Below, one piece after another: positions 36,846-46,844 of a DNA stretch of 64,000 nt (within the stretch, counting starts at the first letter, position 1; every line of letters begins with the position of its first letter). The stretch lies in NCBI RefSeq assembly GCF_900129275.1, contig NZ_FQUX01000004.1:62001-126000 (forward strand), in the 5' to 3' direction. Source of the DNA: Arenibacter palladensis (lineage in GTDB: Bacteria > Bacteroidota > Bacteroidia > Flavobacteriales > Flavobacteriaceae). The notes under the pieces are model-generated. The model was not told the origin of the DNA. It saw only the letters and a program-made list of their open reading frames with translations, and did no database searches. Position numbers and translations under genes: made by a program.

Positions 36846-37618
36846 TATGCTGTCTCCTTGTTTTTCACAACTACTTCATTCGCCAAATTTAAATAATTGG
36901 CAGCTCCTTTACTACTGGCATCATATTTAATAATGCTTTCACCATAACTGGGGGCTTCGCTCAACCTTACATTTCTTTGAATGATGGTGTCGAACACCAT
37001 TTCGGAAAAGTGTTTTTTTACCTCTTCCACTACTTGGTTGGATAGTCTTAGCCTGGAATCGTACATGGTAAGCACCATTCCTTCAATATCCAATTCGGGA
37101 TTGTGTATTTTTTGGACACTTTTTATGGTGTTCAATAATTTGCCCAATCCTTCCAATGCAAAATATTCGCATTGAATGGGTATCATAACAGAATCTGCCG
37201 CAGTAAGGGCATTTAATGTTAAAAGTCCAAGGGAAGGTGCACAATCTATAAGGATATAGTCGTATTTGTCCTTAAGGCCACGAATGGCGTTCTTCATCAT
37301 ATATTCCCTATCGTCCTTGTCTACCAATTCGATTTCGATGGCTACAAGATCAATGTGTGCCGGGATAAGATCTACATTTGGGGAGGAGGTCTTAATGATG
37401 GTTTCTTCGGCGGTTTTGGTATGTTCCAATAGTTGGTAGGTTCCCAATTCAATACTGTCTACATCCAAACCTAGTCCGGAAGTTGCATTAGCTTGGGGGT
37501 CAGCATCTATTAGTAATACTTTTTTTTCCAATACACCCAAAGAGGCGGCTAAATTTACCGAAGTAGTAGTTTTTCCTACACCACCCTTTTGATTAGCAAT
37601 AGCAATTATTTTGCCCAT
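36845..37618 (-). CDS. parA: chromosome partitioning ATPase ParA
   Basis: 257 residues. Deviant Walker A ANQKGGVGKTTTSVNLAA at the N-terminus, the switch region LIDADPQANATSGLG, and YILIDCAPSLGLLTLNAL. It forms a nucleoid-bound gradient that moves ParB-parS complexes. Two in-frame starts exist (37624 and 37618); the second gives the usual MGKIIAIANQKGG. It heads the operon with parB, DUF5683, dapB and lepB. Confidence 0.95.
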   Translation of the reverse strand: MGKIIAIANQKGGVGKTTTSVNLAASLGVLEKKVLLIDADPQANATSGLGLDVDSIELGTYQLLEHTKTAEETIIKTSSPNVDLIPAHIDLVAIEIELVDKDDREYMMKNAIRGLKDKYDYILIDCAPSLGLLTLNALTAADSVMIPIQCEYFALEGLGKLLNTIKSVQKIHNPELDIEGMVLTMYDSRLRLSNQVVEEVKKHFSEMVFDTIIQRNVRLSEAPSYGESIIKYDASSKGAANYLNLANEVVVKNKETA

Positions 37619-37624
37619 TATCAT

Positions 37625-37972
37625 AGTAAGTTAGGGGGTAAAAATACGATTATTTAAGTTGTTATAAAATGTATTTTGTTAACACTGGGTGAATAACTAT
37701 AGTCTTTAGCGTTAAAGTACGTTAAAGTTGTATGGGATTTGTTCTCAGCCTATTAGAGGTTTATTATTTTTTTGCGAATCACTTATACACAACTTATTAA
37801 TGGAACCACATTATGAAAAGCTTCGGCCGCCATGTAGGAAAGCTGTAGCGGCAAGTCCCAAAAAGTAGGGCTAATTGGTTAAGTGCCATAGCCCTTGGGC
37901 TCATTTCCAAATTGTGATTTAAGATGCAATATGAAGTTTTAAACTAATATGTCCGTTTAGGAACCACGGACA
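37625..37972. other. 348-base intergenic region: parA promoter side, DnaA-box-like site and inverted repeats
   Basis: No gene is supported here. The parA-proximal 120 bases are AT-rich, with a TATTTTTA box on the minus strand and a direct repeat GTTAAAGTAC. TTATACACA (37783-37791) is a perfect match to the DnaA-box form TTATnCACA, and TTATTCACC (minus strand, 37696-37688) is one mismatch away. The scpA-proximal part is GC-richer with short inverted repeats: GCCGC/GCGGC, AGGGCTA (37867-37873) with TAGCCCT (37889-37895), and GCCCTTGGGC (37891-37900). One of these may end the scpA transcript, though no T-run follows directly. Confidence 0.5.
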
Positions 37973-40147
37973 TTATGAGCTTAGGATTTTCAAAATTTCG
38001 ATGGCCGTATCGCTTATTTTTGTGCCGGGCCCAAATATAGCTGCTGCTCCTGCTTCGTATAAAAAATTATAGTCCTGCTTAGGTATAACCCCGCCCACAA
38101 TAACCATAATATCGTCTCGCCCATAAGCTTTTAATTCCTGCAGTACCTGAGGTACCAAAGTCTTATGTCCTCCTGCTAGGGAGGAGATCCCCAGGACATG
38201 GACGTCGTTTTCAACGGCTTGTTTTGCCGCTTCGGCAGGGGTTTGGAAGAGGGGGCCAATATCTACGTCAAAACCCAGATCGGCATAGCCCGTAGCCACA
38301 ACTTTAGCACCACGATCGTGACCGTCCTGCCCCATTTTGGCAATCATTATTCTAGGTCTACGACCTTCCTGTTCGGCAAAACTGTCGGCCATTTGCCTGG
38401 CTACGCCAAAACTGTCATCTCCTTTTATTTCCTTTGAATACACCCCGGTAATCGAATTTATAATTGCCCTATGTCTCCCGAAGGCATTTTCCAACGCTGA
38501 GCTGATCTCGCCCAACGTAGCTCTTGCCCTGGCAGCCTTAATAGCTAAAGCTAAGAAATTTTCTTCTTCTATGGCATTTGGGTTGGCAGTTTTGGAGGAA
38601 TTGGGATGCATTCTTTCTTTTGCAACTTTGGTAAGTGCCAAAAGTGATTGTTGTACTTCTTGTTCATTTCTATTGGCCTTGACCATTTCTAAACGTGCCA
38701 ATTGCTGTTTTCTGACCTCGGCATTGTCCACTTCCAGTATTTGAAGGTCATCATCTGTTTTGGACTGGTATTTATTAATTCCAACAATGATATCCCTGCC
38801 ACTATCTATACGGGCTTGTTTTTTAGCGGCAGCCTCCTCTATCCTCAATTTTGGAATTCCAGCATCGATGGCCTTGGTCATATCCCCCAATTCTTCCACT
38901 TCATTTATCAGAACCCATGCCTTTTGCACAATTTCCTCAGTCAACTTTTCCACATAATAACTGCCGGCCCAAGGGTCTACGGTTTTTGTGATTTCGGTCT
39001 CCTTTTGTAAATATAATTGGGTGTTTCTGGCAATACGCGCAGAAAAATCCGTTGGCAGGGCTATGGCCTCATCCAAGGCATTGGTATGTAAGCTTTGTGT
39101 GCCGCCAAAAACTGCTGCGGCCGCCTCTATGGTCGTTCTGGTGATATTGTTGAAAGGATCCTGTTCGGTTAGGCTCCATCCGCTGGTTTGGCAATGGGTC
39201 CGTAGGGTAAGCGACTTCTCATTTTTTGGGTTAAATTGCTTTACCAATTTGGCCCAGAGCATTCTGCCGGCCCTCATTTTGGCAATTTCCATAAAATGAT
39301 TCATTCCAATGCCCCAAAAAAAGGATAATCTTGGAGCAAAATCATCAATATTCAATCCGGCTTTTAAGCCTGTTCTTATATATTCCAGTCCATCGGCCAA
39401 GGTATAGGCCAATTCAATATCGGCAGTGGCACCGGCTTCGTGCATGTGATAGCCGGATATGCTTATGCTATTGAATTGGGGCATAAACTTGCTGGAATAT
39501 TTAAAAATATCGGCAACGATCTGCATGGATGGGGCAGGAGGGTAGATGTAGGTGTTCCTTACCATAAATTCCTTAAGAATATCGTTCTGTATGGTTCCGG
39601 AGAGATTTTTTGGTAAAACACCTTGTTCCTCCGCTGCAACGATATAGAATGCCATTATGGGCAACACTGCTCCGTTCATGGTCATGGAAACCGACATCTC
39701 ATCCAAAGGAATATCCTGGAACAGAATTTTCATATCCTCTACAGAATCAATGGCTACACCAGCTTTGCCAACATCGCCCACCACCCGGGGATGATCGCTG
39801 TCATATCCTCTATGGGTTGGTAGATCAAAAGCTACTGATAGCCCTTTTTGTCCCGCCTTGAGATTTCTTCTATAAAATGCGTTGCTTTCCTCTGCTGTAG
39901 AGAATCCCGCATACTGCCTTATAGTCCAAGGTCTGGTAACGTACATAGTGGAATAGGGGCCACGAAGAAATGGCGGTATACCAGCAGCGAAATTTAAATG
40001 TTCCAAATCCTCGGCATCTTCCTTGGTATAATTTTTTTTCAGGAGTATTCCTTCCGCGGTCTCGTATGGCACAACGGAATCCTGATCCGGAATGCTCTTT
40101 TCCGGAACGGACTTCAGTTGAATGTGTTGAAGATTTTTTCTTGCCAT
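37973..40147 (-). CDS. scpA: methylmalonyl-CoA mutase, large (cobalamin-binding) subunit
   Basis: 724 residues. It interconverts succinyl-CoA and (R)-methylmalonyl-CoA using adenosylcobalamin. The TIM-barrel part contains [31 protein letters not shown] and [18 protein letters not shown]; the C-terminal 130 residues are the B12 domain with the DxHxxG motif in [11 protein letters not shown] near residue 608 and the later GGVIPKQDY. All catalytic motifs look intact. It follows the small subunit by 78 bases. The operon would serve propionate metabolism or odd-chain and branched amino-acid breakdown. Confidence 0.95.
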   Translation of the reverse strand: MARKNLQHIQLKSVPEKSIPDQDSVVPYETAEGILLKKNYTKEDAEDLEHLNFAAGIPPFLRGPYSTMYVTRPWTIRQYAGFSTAEESNAFYRRNLKAGQKGLSVAFDLPTHRGYDSDHPRVVGDVGKAGVAIDSVEDMKILFQDIPLDEMSVSMTMNGAVLPIMAFYIVAAEEQGVLPKNLSGTIQNDILKEFMVRNTYIYPPAPSMQIVADIFKYSSKFMPQFNSISISGYHMHEAGATADIELAYTLADGLEYIRTGLKAGLNIDDFAPRLSFFWGIGMNHFMEIAKMRAGRMLWAKLVKQFNPKNEKSLTLRTHCQTSGWSLTEQDPFNNITRTTIEAAAAVFGGTQSLHTNALDEAIALPTDFSARIARNTQLYLQKETEITKTVDPWAGSYYVEKLTEEIVQKAWVLINEVEELGDMTKAIDAGIPKLRIEEAAAKKQARIDSGRDIIVGINKYQSKTDDDLQILEVDNAEVRKQQLARLEMVKANRNEQEVQQSLLALTKVAKERMHPNSSKTANPNAIEEENFLALAIKAARARATLGEISSALENAFGRHRAIINSITGVYSKEIKGDDSFGVARQMADSFAEQEGRRPRIMIAKMGQDGHDRGAKVVATGYADLGFDVDIGPLFQTPAEAAKQAVENDVHVLGISSLAGGHKTLVPQVLQELKAYGRDDIMVIVGGVIPKQDYNFLYEAGAAAIFGPGTKISDTAIEILKILSS

Positions 40148-40225
40148 GTTTTGTTCGTCTTGTCCTAATCTTTACCTATTCGTTTGGAATTAATATTGCT
40201 TTTTGAAAACGGTAGCGGGAAGCTT

Positions 40226-41611
40226 TTATTCCGTTTTTAATCGCTCCTGTTCCCATTCTTCGGACAATCTTTTTTCTAATATTGGTTCTATCAAGGTTTT
40301 GCGGGTATTGGTTTTTACAAAGGGGTATAATTCCAGTTCATCCTTCATTTTATCCAATCTGGAGGCATATTTATTGGTACCTACGAGGATTTTATCGCGC
40401 CTGTTAAAACTTTCCTGTTCTTTGGTGGCGCTTTCCTTTATTTTTTTCTGAATGAGATGTTCCTTTAATTGGACAAGAAATCCACCACCTGCTTCAATTT
40501 GTTTAAATAATTCCAATGCTTTGGATGAGAGTTGATGGGTTATTGTTTCAATATAATAGGCCCCATCGGCCGCATTGTTCACCTTGTCAAAATAACTTTC
40601 ATTTTTTAGGATCAAAAGTTGATTTCTGGCCATTCGCTCCCCAAATTCATTGTCCTTATGGTATATGGCGTCATAGGGTGTGTTTAACACCGTGTCTGCT
40701 TCCCCAAGAATGGCCGACATACATTCCGTTGCCGTGCGAAGCATATTGGTGTTGTAATCGTACAAGGTTTTATTTCTCAAAGTGGGGGTAGCCATAATAT
40801 GACAATACTCCAAAGCCCCATATTCATTGGCTAAGGTTGCGAACAAAATACGTAGGGACCTCAACTTGGCTATTTCAAAGAAATAGTTGCTTCCAACAGG
40901 GACCTTAAAGGTTATCACTGCGCTTTTTAGCTTGTCTTTATGGTGGTCATTTAAGTGGTTCAAATATTCATTGGCATGTGACAGGGCATAGGCCAATTGC
41001 TGCACCATATTAGCTCCTGCATTTCCATAAAGCGCCACATCAACCCCCAAGGTTTGGTCGTGATTTAAATTTAGAATTTCCCCAAGTATTTTGTGGTCCT
41101 GATCCAGCTTGTAGTGCCAGTTTCCATTTCTGGCCAGATGCCCAATAATATCAATGTTGGTAAAGATTTTTTTATGATGGTTTTCCGTGGCTGCCAAAAG
41201 CGATTTTACAAAGGCAAAAGATAGAAATTGAAGATTGAAATGGATATATGTTTTACCGAGGTCAATTTCATCAAGCAGTTCAGTAATATTTATTTCTGGG
41301 GAAGGAATGGTAAAATAAATACTTTCAGCCCCCCTGGTAATGGCATCCAAGGCTTTTTTGTTGGCCATTTTGGCGTTCCCGGCGTATATGCCTTGTGCTA
41401 TGTTCCAACCATTTCCTTTTGGTAATTCGGATAGCTCAAGCGACTTTAGGTCTTCGGAGTTGTAAAAGGGTTTTACCTTAATGCCTTCGGGAGATTCCCA
41501 TACCAATTTCTTGTTGTAATCCTCACCCTGCAATTCATACTGGATCTTTTGCTTCCAAGCTTTGGAAGAAATCTCGTGAAAATCGCTAAAGAGTTCGGAT
41601 TTACTCATCAT
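40226..41611 (-). CDS. mutA: methylmalonyl-CoA mutase, small subunit
   Basis: 461 residues. Paralogous to the barrel part of the large subunit (LFATLANEYGALEYCHIMATPTL and LRTATECMSAILGEADTVLNTPYD-type segments) but lacking the DxHxxG cobalamin domain, as expected for the structural small subunit of the heterodimer. The start ATGATG allows either Met. Its first bases overlap the end of the divIC-like gene, so translation is probably coupled. Confidence 0.92.
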   Translation of the reverse strand: MMSKSELFSDFHEISSKAWKQKIQYELQGEDYNKKLVWESPEGIKVKPFYNSEDLKSLELSELPKGNGWNIAQGIYAGNAKMANKKALDAITRGAESIYFTIPSPEINITELLDEIDLGKTYIHFNLQFLSFAFVKSLLAATENHHKKIFTNIDIIGHLARNGNWHYKLDQDHKILGEILNLNHDQTLGVDVALYGNAGANMVQQLAYALSHANEYLNHLNDHHKDKLKSAVITFKVPVGSNYFFEIAKLRSLRILFATLANEYGALEYCHIMATPTLRNKTLYDYNTNMLRTATECMSAILGEADTVLNTPYDAIYHKDNEFGERMARNQLLILKNESYFDKVNNAADGAYYIETITHQLSSKALELFKQIEAGGGFLVQLKEHLIQKKIKESATKEQESFNRRDKILVGTNKYASRLDKMKDELELYPFVKTNTRKTLIEPILEKRLSEEWEQERLKTE

Positions 41612-41933
41612 CCTTGGTTTTTACACTATCCTCATATTCAATTAAATAAATTTCCTCATTTTTCTTTTTTAGATAGTATTGTTCCCTGGCAAATTTTTCC
41701 AACTCTTCAGGGTCCGATAGCTTTTCTATAATTTTTTTATCCTTGGCTATCTCTTCATGCAGAAATTCTTTCTGCTTTTCCAGATTGTTTATTTGTTTTT
41801 TAAGCTCCCAATGTATGAGAAGGGAGTTGGTGTCAAAAAAAACCATCCAGACTACAAAAACCGTCAGTACCAGTACATACATATTGGTAACCATCCCAAA
41901 CCATTTTTTCTTTCTTATCCCTTTTATTCCCAT
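41601..41933 (-). CDS. Septum formation initiator family protein (DivIC/FtsB-like)
   Basis: 110 residues. Short basic cytoplasmic N-terminus, one membrane helix (about 15-34, VLVLTVFVVWMVFFD), then a coiled coil (LKKQINNLEKQKEFLHEEIAKDKK) and the family ending LEKFAREQYYLKKKNEEIYLIEY. DivIC/FtsB bridges FtsL and FtsQ/DivIB in the divisome. It stands six bases downstream of udk and overlaps mutA, an operon arrangement I recall from other Flavobacteriaceae. Confidence 0.9.
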   Translation of the reverse strand: MGIKGIRKKKWFGMVTNMYVLVLTVFVVWMVFFDTNSLLIHWELKKQINNLEKQKEFLHEEIAKDKKIIEKLSDPEELEKFAREQYYLKKKNEEIYLIEYEDSVKTKDDE

Positions 41934-41939
41934 TGGTGA

Positions 41940-42548
41940 CTAACTTAACTTTTCATTGATTATGGTCCTTACAATGTCGATCGCTACAGTATTGTACTTA
42001 TTGTTCGGAATTATAATGTCCGCATATTCCTTTGTGGGTTCAATAAACTGATTGTGCATAGGCTTTAGCGTATTTTGATAACGCGTTAAAACTTCGTCCA
42101 AATCCCTTCCACGTTCGGTGATGTCCCTTTTTAAACGCCTTATCAATCGTTCGTCCGAATCTGCATGTACAAAGATCTTAATGTCGAACATTTCCCTGAT
42201 CTGGGGATTTGTCATGATGAGGATACCCTCTACGATCATCACCTTTCTTGGATGGGTTAGAATGGTATCGTTGGTACGGTTGTGTTTAACAAAAGAGTAA
42301 ACGGGTTGATGAATTGGAACACCTCTCTTTAAATCCTGTAGATGGTTTCCCAACAATTCAAAATCTATGGCACGGGGATGGTCAAAATTAACCTGTGTAC
42401 GCTCTTCATAGGTTAAATGGGAAAGATCGCAATAATAGGAATCTTGGGAAATAACCCCTACTTCCTCATACGGCAATTCATTAATAATTTGATTTACAAC
42501 CGTAGTTTTTCCACAACCTGTTCCACCGGCAATCCCAATAACCAACAT
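41940..42548 (-). CDS. udk: uridine kinase
   Basis: 202 residues. It phosphorylates uridine or cytidine to UMP or CMP. P-loop GIAGGTGCGKTTVVNQI at the N-terminus, then SQDSYYCDLSHLTYEER, NFDHPRAIDF and the LID-like RLIRRLKRDITERGRD. A TATTTTTG box lies 18 bases before the ATG (minus strand, 42566-42573) without a clear TTG. It is the first gene of udk-divIC-mutA-scpA. Confidence 0.95.
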   Translation of the reverse strand: MLVIGIAGGTGCGKTTVVNQIINELPYEEVGVISQDSYYCDLSHLTYEERTQVNFDHPRAIDFELLGNHLQDLKRGVPIHQPVYSFVKHNRTNDTILTHPRKVMIVEGILIMTNPQIREMFDIKIFVHADSDERLIRRLKRDITERGRDLDEVLTRYQNTLKPMHNQFIEPTKEYADIIIPNNKYNTVAIDIVRTIINEKLS

Positions 42549-42917
42549 GTATTTCTAATTTGTTCCAAAAATAACAATTTGCAAGCAAACCGTAATGATT
42601 AAATTAGATGCCTTGCCCATATAAGCGTAAACTTTTTATCCGCCTTCAACGTAAGTACAAGAAGGGTTGGTGATATCTATGTTTATTCGACGGCCTATTG
42701 AATTTAATTTTTCCCATTCTGTAATTAATTTAACAGTTAAAAATCAGATTATGATAAAATTAGCGTTATATTCTTTAGGTGTAATTTTTTTATTGAAGTT
42801 TAAAAATTAACAGATATCCAACACAAATATGGAATATATTTGATCGTTTTATGGGTAGTTCTTTTTTATAGTGATTCGTATTATTTTTCTTTTTAAACAG
42901 TATTTTATTATTCATTT
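42549..42917. other. 369-base divergent promoter region between udk and a serine hydrolase gene
   Basis: Very AT-rich. It holds the udk -7 box at 42566-42573, a TATATTTG box on the plus strand at 42835-42842 that could serve the serine hydrolase, and a 19-codon open frame (42751-42810, MIKLALYSLGVIFLLKFKN) with a hydrophobic middle but no further support. I see no RNA gene or repeat. Confidence 0.4.
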
Positions 42918-43862
42918 ATGACGGGTAGAACTCAATTTCAATTCAAAGCACGCCTAGTGGTAATGTTGGGTGTCATTTTTTGCTGTGGTTTGGCATACTC
43001 TCAAAAAGATTTGCCCATAAATATAGACGATTCTAAAGTAAAGCCACTTCCCAGTTTGGTAAATAGCGACTTACAGAAAAGCTTGGAAAAGGAGCTCATG
43101 TCCAATCCCAACTGGAAGTCATTAATGAACAACAACAAGATGGCTGTTGGAATAGTGGACCTGTCCAATCCCGAAAATGCAAAATATGCCAGTATAAATG
43201 GGGATTATATGATGTATGCCGCCAGTTTACCAAAAATAGCGGTGCTATTATCCTCCATGGATGCTATAGAAAAAGGGGAATTAAAGGAAACTCCGGAAAT
43301 AAAGAAGGATATGCGATCTATGATTAGCAAATCCAACAACGAAGCAACTACCCGAATGATAGATCGTTTGGGTTATGATAAAATACAGTCCGTTATGACC
43401 GATCCAAAATATATGTTCTATGACGAAAGTCGGGGCGGTGGATTATGGGTTGGTAAAAGATACGGAAGTGGTGGGGATACCAATAGGGAACCCTTAAAGA
43501 ATTTGTCCCATGCTGCCACAGTAAACCAAGTATGTAGGTATTATTATCTATTGGCCAATGGAAAATTGGTGAATAAGGGCAGGTCCAAACAAATGTTGGA
43601 TATTATGGGAGACCCTGAATTACATCATAAATTTGTGAATACCTTGGACAATATTGCTCCCGATGCCAGATTGTATAGAAAGTCCGGCTCTTGGAGAACC
43701 TTTCATTCCGATTCTATTTTGGTTTGGGGAAATAATCCCAATCGCCGTTATATTTTGGTCGCTTTGATAGATGATGCTGGAGGTGAGCAAATTATTAGGG
43801 ACTTGGTGAGGCCTGTAGAAAAGGTGTTGAAGGCAGAGCGTATACATTTTGCCGTTAACTAG
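42918..43862 (+). CDS. Exported serine hydrolase, class A beta-lactamase fold
   Basis: 314 residues. A signal peptide ends near residue 28 (GLAYSQ). Penicilloyl-serine transferase motifs: Ser103-Leu-Pro-Lys106 (AASLPKIAVL), SNN at 139-141, and KSG near residue 256 (YRKSGSWRT). Omega-loop Glu166 of true class A enzymes has no clear counterpart, so a beta-lactamase is less likely than a peptidoglycan or peptide hydrolase. About 70 residues precede the catalytic core. A functionally similar but divergent gene lies at 46834-48093. Confidence 0.82.
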   Translation: MTGRTQFQFKARLVVMLGVIFCCGLAYSQKDLPINIDDSKVKPLPSLVNSDLQKSLEKELMSNPNWKSLMNNNKMAVGIVDLSNPENAKYASINGDYMMYAASLPKIAVLLSSMDAIEKGELKETPEIKKDMRSMISKSNNEATTRMIDRLGYDKIQSVMTDPKYMFYDESRGGGLWVGKRYGSGGDTNREPLKNLSHAATVNQVCRYYYLLANGKLVNKGRSKQMLDIMGDPELHHKFVNTLDNIAPDARLYRKSGSWRTFHSDSILVWGNNPNRRYILVALIDDAGGEQIIRDLVRPVEKVLKAERIHFAVN

Positions 43863-43988
43863 GTTCCTTTAGTATATTTCCTTTTGTTTATTCGTATAAT
43901 GTTTGCCAATGAATTAATTTTGGCCCTGATCTTCTATGGATTGGTTTTGGATAGGAGTGCTGTTGGATATTACTAAAACGCATGAAAA

Positions 43989-46844
43989 TTGAACTACCTT
44001 ATTTCATTTATTAAAACGTTTCAAACCTATATTCTAAAGGCGTTTGATTTAAAAGAGGAGGAACTGACCAAAACACTTCTACTTCAATTAAATATTTTCC
44101 TCATTATTACGGTTTTATTGATAGTAAAACCTACTATAAATTCACTATTTCTTTCTGAACTTTCTTCGGATGCACTTCCGTTGGGCTATGTTTTAACTGC
44201 TATAATGGCGGTGTTGGGCTCGTTTTTTTACGACAGGGCCTTGGAAAAGTATCCTTTGAATATTATTGTGGATCGCACCTTGATCGGGTCCGTTATTTCA
44301 TTGGTAATATTTGGAGTGGCCTTAAATTTCGATCTCGGCTATGGATTTGCATTGTACATACCATATGTTTGGGTGGCTATTTTTGGATTGTTGACCGCTT
44401 CCCAGTTTTGGGTAATGGCAAATCTGGTCTATAATGTTAGGGAAGCCAAGCGTGTATTTGGGTTTATTGGCGCCGGTGCTATTGGCGGAGGAATATTTGG
44501 GGGGTATTTAACCTCTTTGTTGACCAATATTCTTAACACCGAAGACCTGTTGTTTGTAGCTGGTACCCTTTTAATGTGCTGTTTGCCCATTACCCGTTAT
44601 ATCTGGAAAAACGAAGTACTGAAACTCAACCCTTTTCAAGTTTCCAGCCGTTCCAATCCGAAGGCAGAGTCCCCTTTTAGGCTTATCAAGCAATCCAAAT
44701 TACTTAGCTTAATTGCGGTAGTCATCGGAATAAGTGTTTTGGTCGCCAAATTGGTAGATTATCAGTACAGTGATTATGCTTCCAGGTTTATTAAGGATCA
44801 GGATGAATTAACATCCTTCTTTGGCTTTTGGTTTTCTACCTTGAGCGTTATTTCACTACTGATACAGTTGTTCCTCACCAAACGTATTGTAGGAACCTTT
44901 GGTGTAGGTAAATCCCTGCTTTGGTTGCCTTCGGGCATATTGTTGGGGTCTTTTCTTTTGTTGATCGTGCCGCAGCTTTGGGTAGTGGTGTTTATCAAAA
45001 TTGTGGACGGAAGTTTAAAGCAGTCCGTTAACAAGGCAGCCACGGAATTACTTTCCATACCCATTCCAATAGAGATTAAAAAGAAGACCAAGACATTTAC
45101 AGATGTGGTAGTAGATAGTATAGCTACAGGGATGGCGGGCTTTATTCTGATCTTTTTTATTAATGGTCTGGATATTTCATCTACCTACATTAGTATCATT
45201 ATTATAGGGCTAATTTTAATCTGGTTGTACTTTATATATCATTTAAGGAACGAGTATATAATTTCTTTCAAGAGCTTGTTGGAATATAATCCTGCAAGAA
45301 AAGAGAAGGCTGCCAAATCTGAAATAAAGGTTACCTCCATTATAGAAACGGTAATACGGGTGTTTGAAACCGGGAACGAGAATCAGATATTGCATATGTT
45401 GCATAAAACATTGGAAGTAAAGGATGAACGTTTCTTTTATGCGATTAAGGCCTTGTTGAACAATCCGTCTGCCAAGGTAAGGGCTTTGGCCATTGAAAAC
45501 CTTTATTTTTTGAATACGGAAAATTTATGTCCTGCTGTGGAACCCATGATCTATGATAAGGATCAACAAGTGACCACTTCTGCGTTTCGGTATTTATTGA
45601 AGCGCTATCAACAAAACCCTGTGGAGCTTTTGGACAAGTATTTGTCGGTAGAGGACAATACCATTGCCAATGCCACCTTGGTCGGCCTGTCTATGGAATT
45701 GCGAAATAATAGGGTAATGCAGGATCGATTTGGTTTGGAACAAAGAATAGAAAATACCCTTGCCCAATTAGAGCAAACCAGTATAGAGCTGGAAAGGACG
45801 AATAAGATTCTGGCCATTCTTGAAACCATAGGGAATGCCAAGGTTGAAAGATTCTACCCTGTCATCAAGACACATCTATATTCCGATAATGTTCCAATTG
45901 CTAATACCGCTATCTTGGCGGCATCAAAAACGTTGGACAAACAGTTTATAGACCTAATCGTTTCCAGATTATCTGGTAAGGATACCAGAAAATCGGCAAT
46001 GGAGGCCCTCTACTTTTACGGGGAGCCCATCATTGATATTTTGTTTGAGGGTTTAAAAACGGATAGCATTGATCCGGACGATAGCGCCTACGTGGTCATG
46101 GTTATTGGTAAGTTCGATTCACAAAAGGCCATCAATATCTTGATGAAACTTACCGATGACATGGAACATACGGTGAAAATTGAAGCTATTGAAGCCTTAA
46201 AACACCTTAAGTGGAAATATCCCCACCTTAAAATTAGGGATCAGTTTATTGTGGATAAGATCTTGGACGAGTGTCACCTGTACCAAAGTACCCTGTCCGT
46301 AATCCATACCCAAATAGTACTACAGTATAAAAAGAACCCGGAAAAACTGGAGACCAAGGAGGAAAATGAAGCCAGAAATGGCCTTATACATTTATTGGAA
46401 TTGAGGCTGGACAGGCAATTGAAACGAATTTTTCAATTTTTGGGGGTAAAATACCCGCCCCAGGATGTGGATCCCATCTTAAATGCCATACTTAAAGGTC
46501 AGGAAGAACAACGTATACATGCCATTGAATTTTTGGACAATATTCTGGACATACAACTCAAAAAGGAATTGATTCCTGTTGCCGAAAGCATTATACAAGT
46601 TGGTGTAATTTCCGAAGAAAATTTAAAAAATCTAAACGTAAAGGTGCTTAGTGAATCCGAAAGTTATTTGGCCTTATTGAAACGTAAGGATATTAAGTTG
46701 AAACTGGCGGTACTTTACTTGATTGAAAAAACCAGAGACCCCAAATTTACACCCCTTTTGGAAATGGTTTTGGAGGATTCCAACGGGAAGGCCAGAAAAA
46801 AGGCGGCCGAAATCTTGAGTAGTTTTAAAAGGATTAGCGCTTAA
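43989..46844 (+). CDS. Nucleotide-translocase-like (NTT/MFS) membrane protein with HEAT-repeat tail
   Basis: 951 residues. Residues 28-425 contain about 10-12 membrane helices of the ATP/ADP translocase (TLC/Npt) type, including GFIGAGAIGGGIFGGYLTSLL and the VDGSLKQSVNKAATELL region. Residues 440-951 are armadillo/HEAT-type helical pairs (for example AKVRALAIENLYFL, KDTRKSAMEALYFYG, HTVKIEAIEALKHL, GKARKKAAEILSSF), presumably cytoplasmic. Bacterial members with such tails are not known to carry ATP; the substrate is open. The frame starts with TTG at 43989, since a stop at 43983 blocks anything upstream and the first internal Met falls within a helix. Its end overlaps the next, convergent gene by 11 bases. 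Confidence 0.85.
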   Translation: MNYLISFIKTFQTYILKAFDLKEEELTKTLLLQLNIFLIITVLLIVKPTINSLFLSELSSDALPLGYVLTAIMAVLGSFFYDRALEKYPLNIIVDRTLIGSVISLVIFGVALNFDLGYGFALYIPYVWVAIFGLLTASQFWVMANLVYNVREAKRVFGFIGAGAIGGGIFGGYLTSLLTNILNTEDLLFVAGTLLMCCLPITRYIWKNEVLKLNPFQVSSRSNPKAESPFRLIKQSKLLSLIAVVIGISVLVAKLVDYQYSDYASRFIKDQDELTSFFGFWFSTLSVISLLIQLFLTKRIVGTFGVGKSLLWLPSGILLGSFLLLIVPQLWVVVFIKIVDGSLKQSVNKAATELLSIPIPIEIKKKTKTFTDVVVDSIATGMAGFILIFFINGLDISSTYISIIIIGLILIWLYFIYHLRNEYIISFKSLLEYNPARKEKAAKSEIKVTSIIETVIRVFETGNENQILHMLHKTLEVKDERFFYAIKALLNNPSAKVRALAIENLYFLNTENLCPAVEPMIYDKDQQVTTSAFRYLLKRYQQNPVELLDKYLSVEDNTIANATLVGLSMELRNNRVMQDRFGLEQRIENTLAQLEQTSIELERTNKILAILETIGNAKVERFYPVIKTHLYSDNVPIANTAILAASKTLDKQFIDLIVSRLSGKDTRKSAMEALYFYGEPIIDILFEGLKTDSIDPDDSAYVVMVIGKFDSQKAINILMKLTDDMEHTVKIEAIEALKHLKWKYPHLKIRDQFIVDKILDECHLYQSTLSVIHTQIVLQYKKNPEKLETKEENEARNGLIHLLELRLDRQLKRIFQFLGVKYPPQDVDPILNAILKGQEEQRIHAIEFLDNILDIQLKKELIPVAESIIQVGVISEENLKNLNVKVLSESESYLALLKRKDIKLKLAVLYLIEKTRDPKFTPLLEMVLEDSNGKARKKAAEILSSFKRISA

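Noticed and set aside
37625-37972. Replication origin
   Set aside because: Only one perfect and one imperfect DnaA-box-like site; too few to call an origin without skew data.
42751-42810. 19-codon hydrophobic open frame (MIKLALYSLG...)
   Set aside because: Too short and unsupported in an AT-rich promoter region; kept only as a remark.
42918-43862. True class A beta-lactamase (resistance gene)
   Set aside because: SxxK, SNN and KSG are present but no convincing omega-loop Glu is seen, and the N-terminal part is atypical; called only a serine hydrolase.
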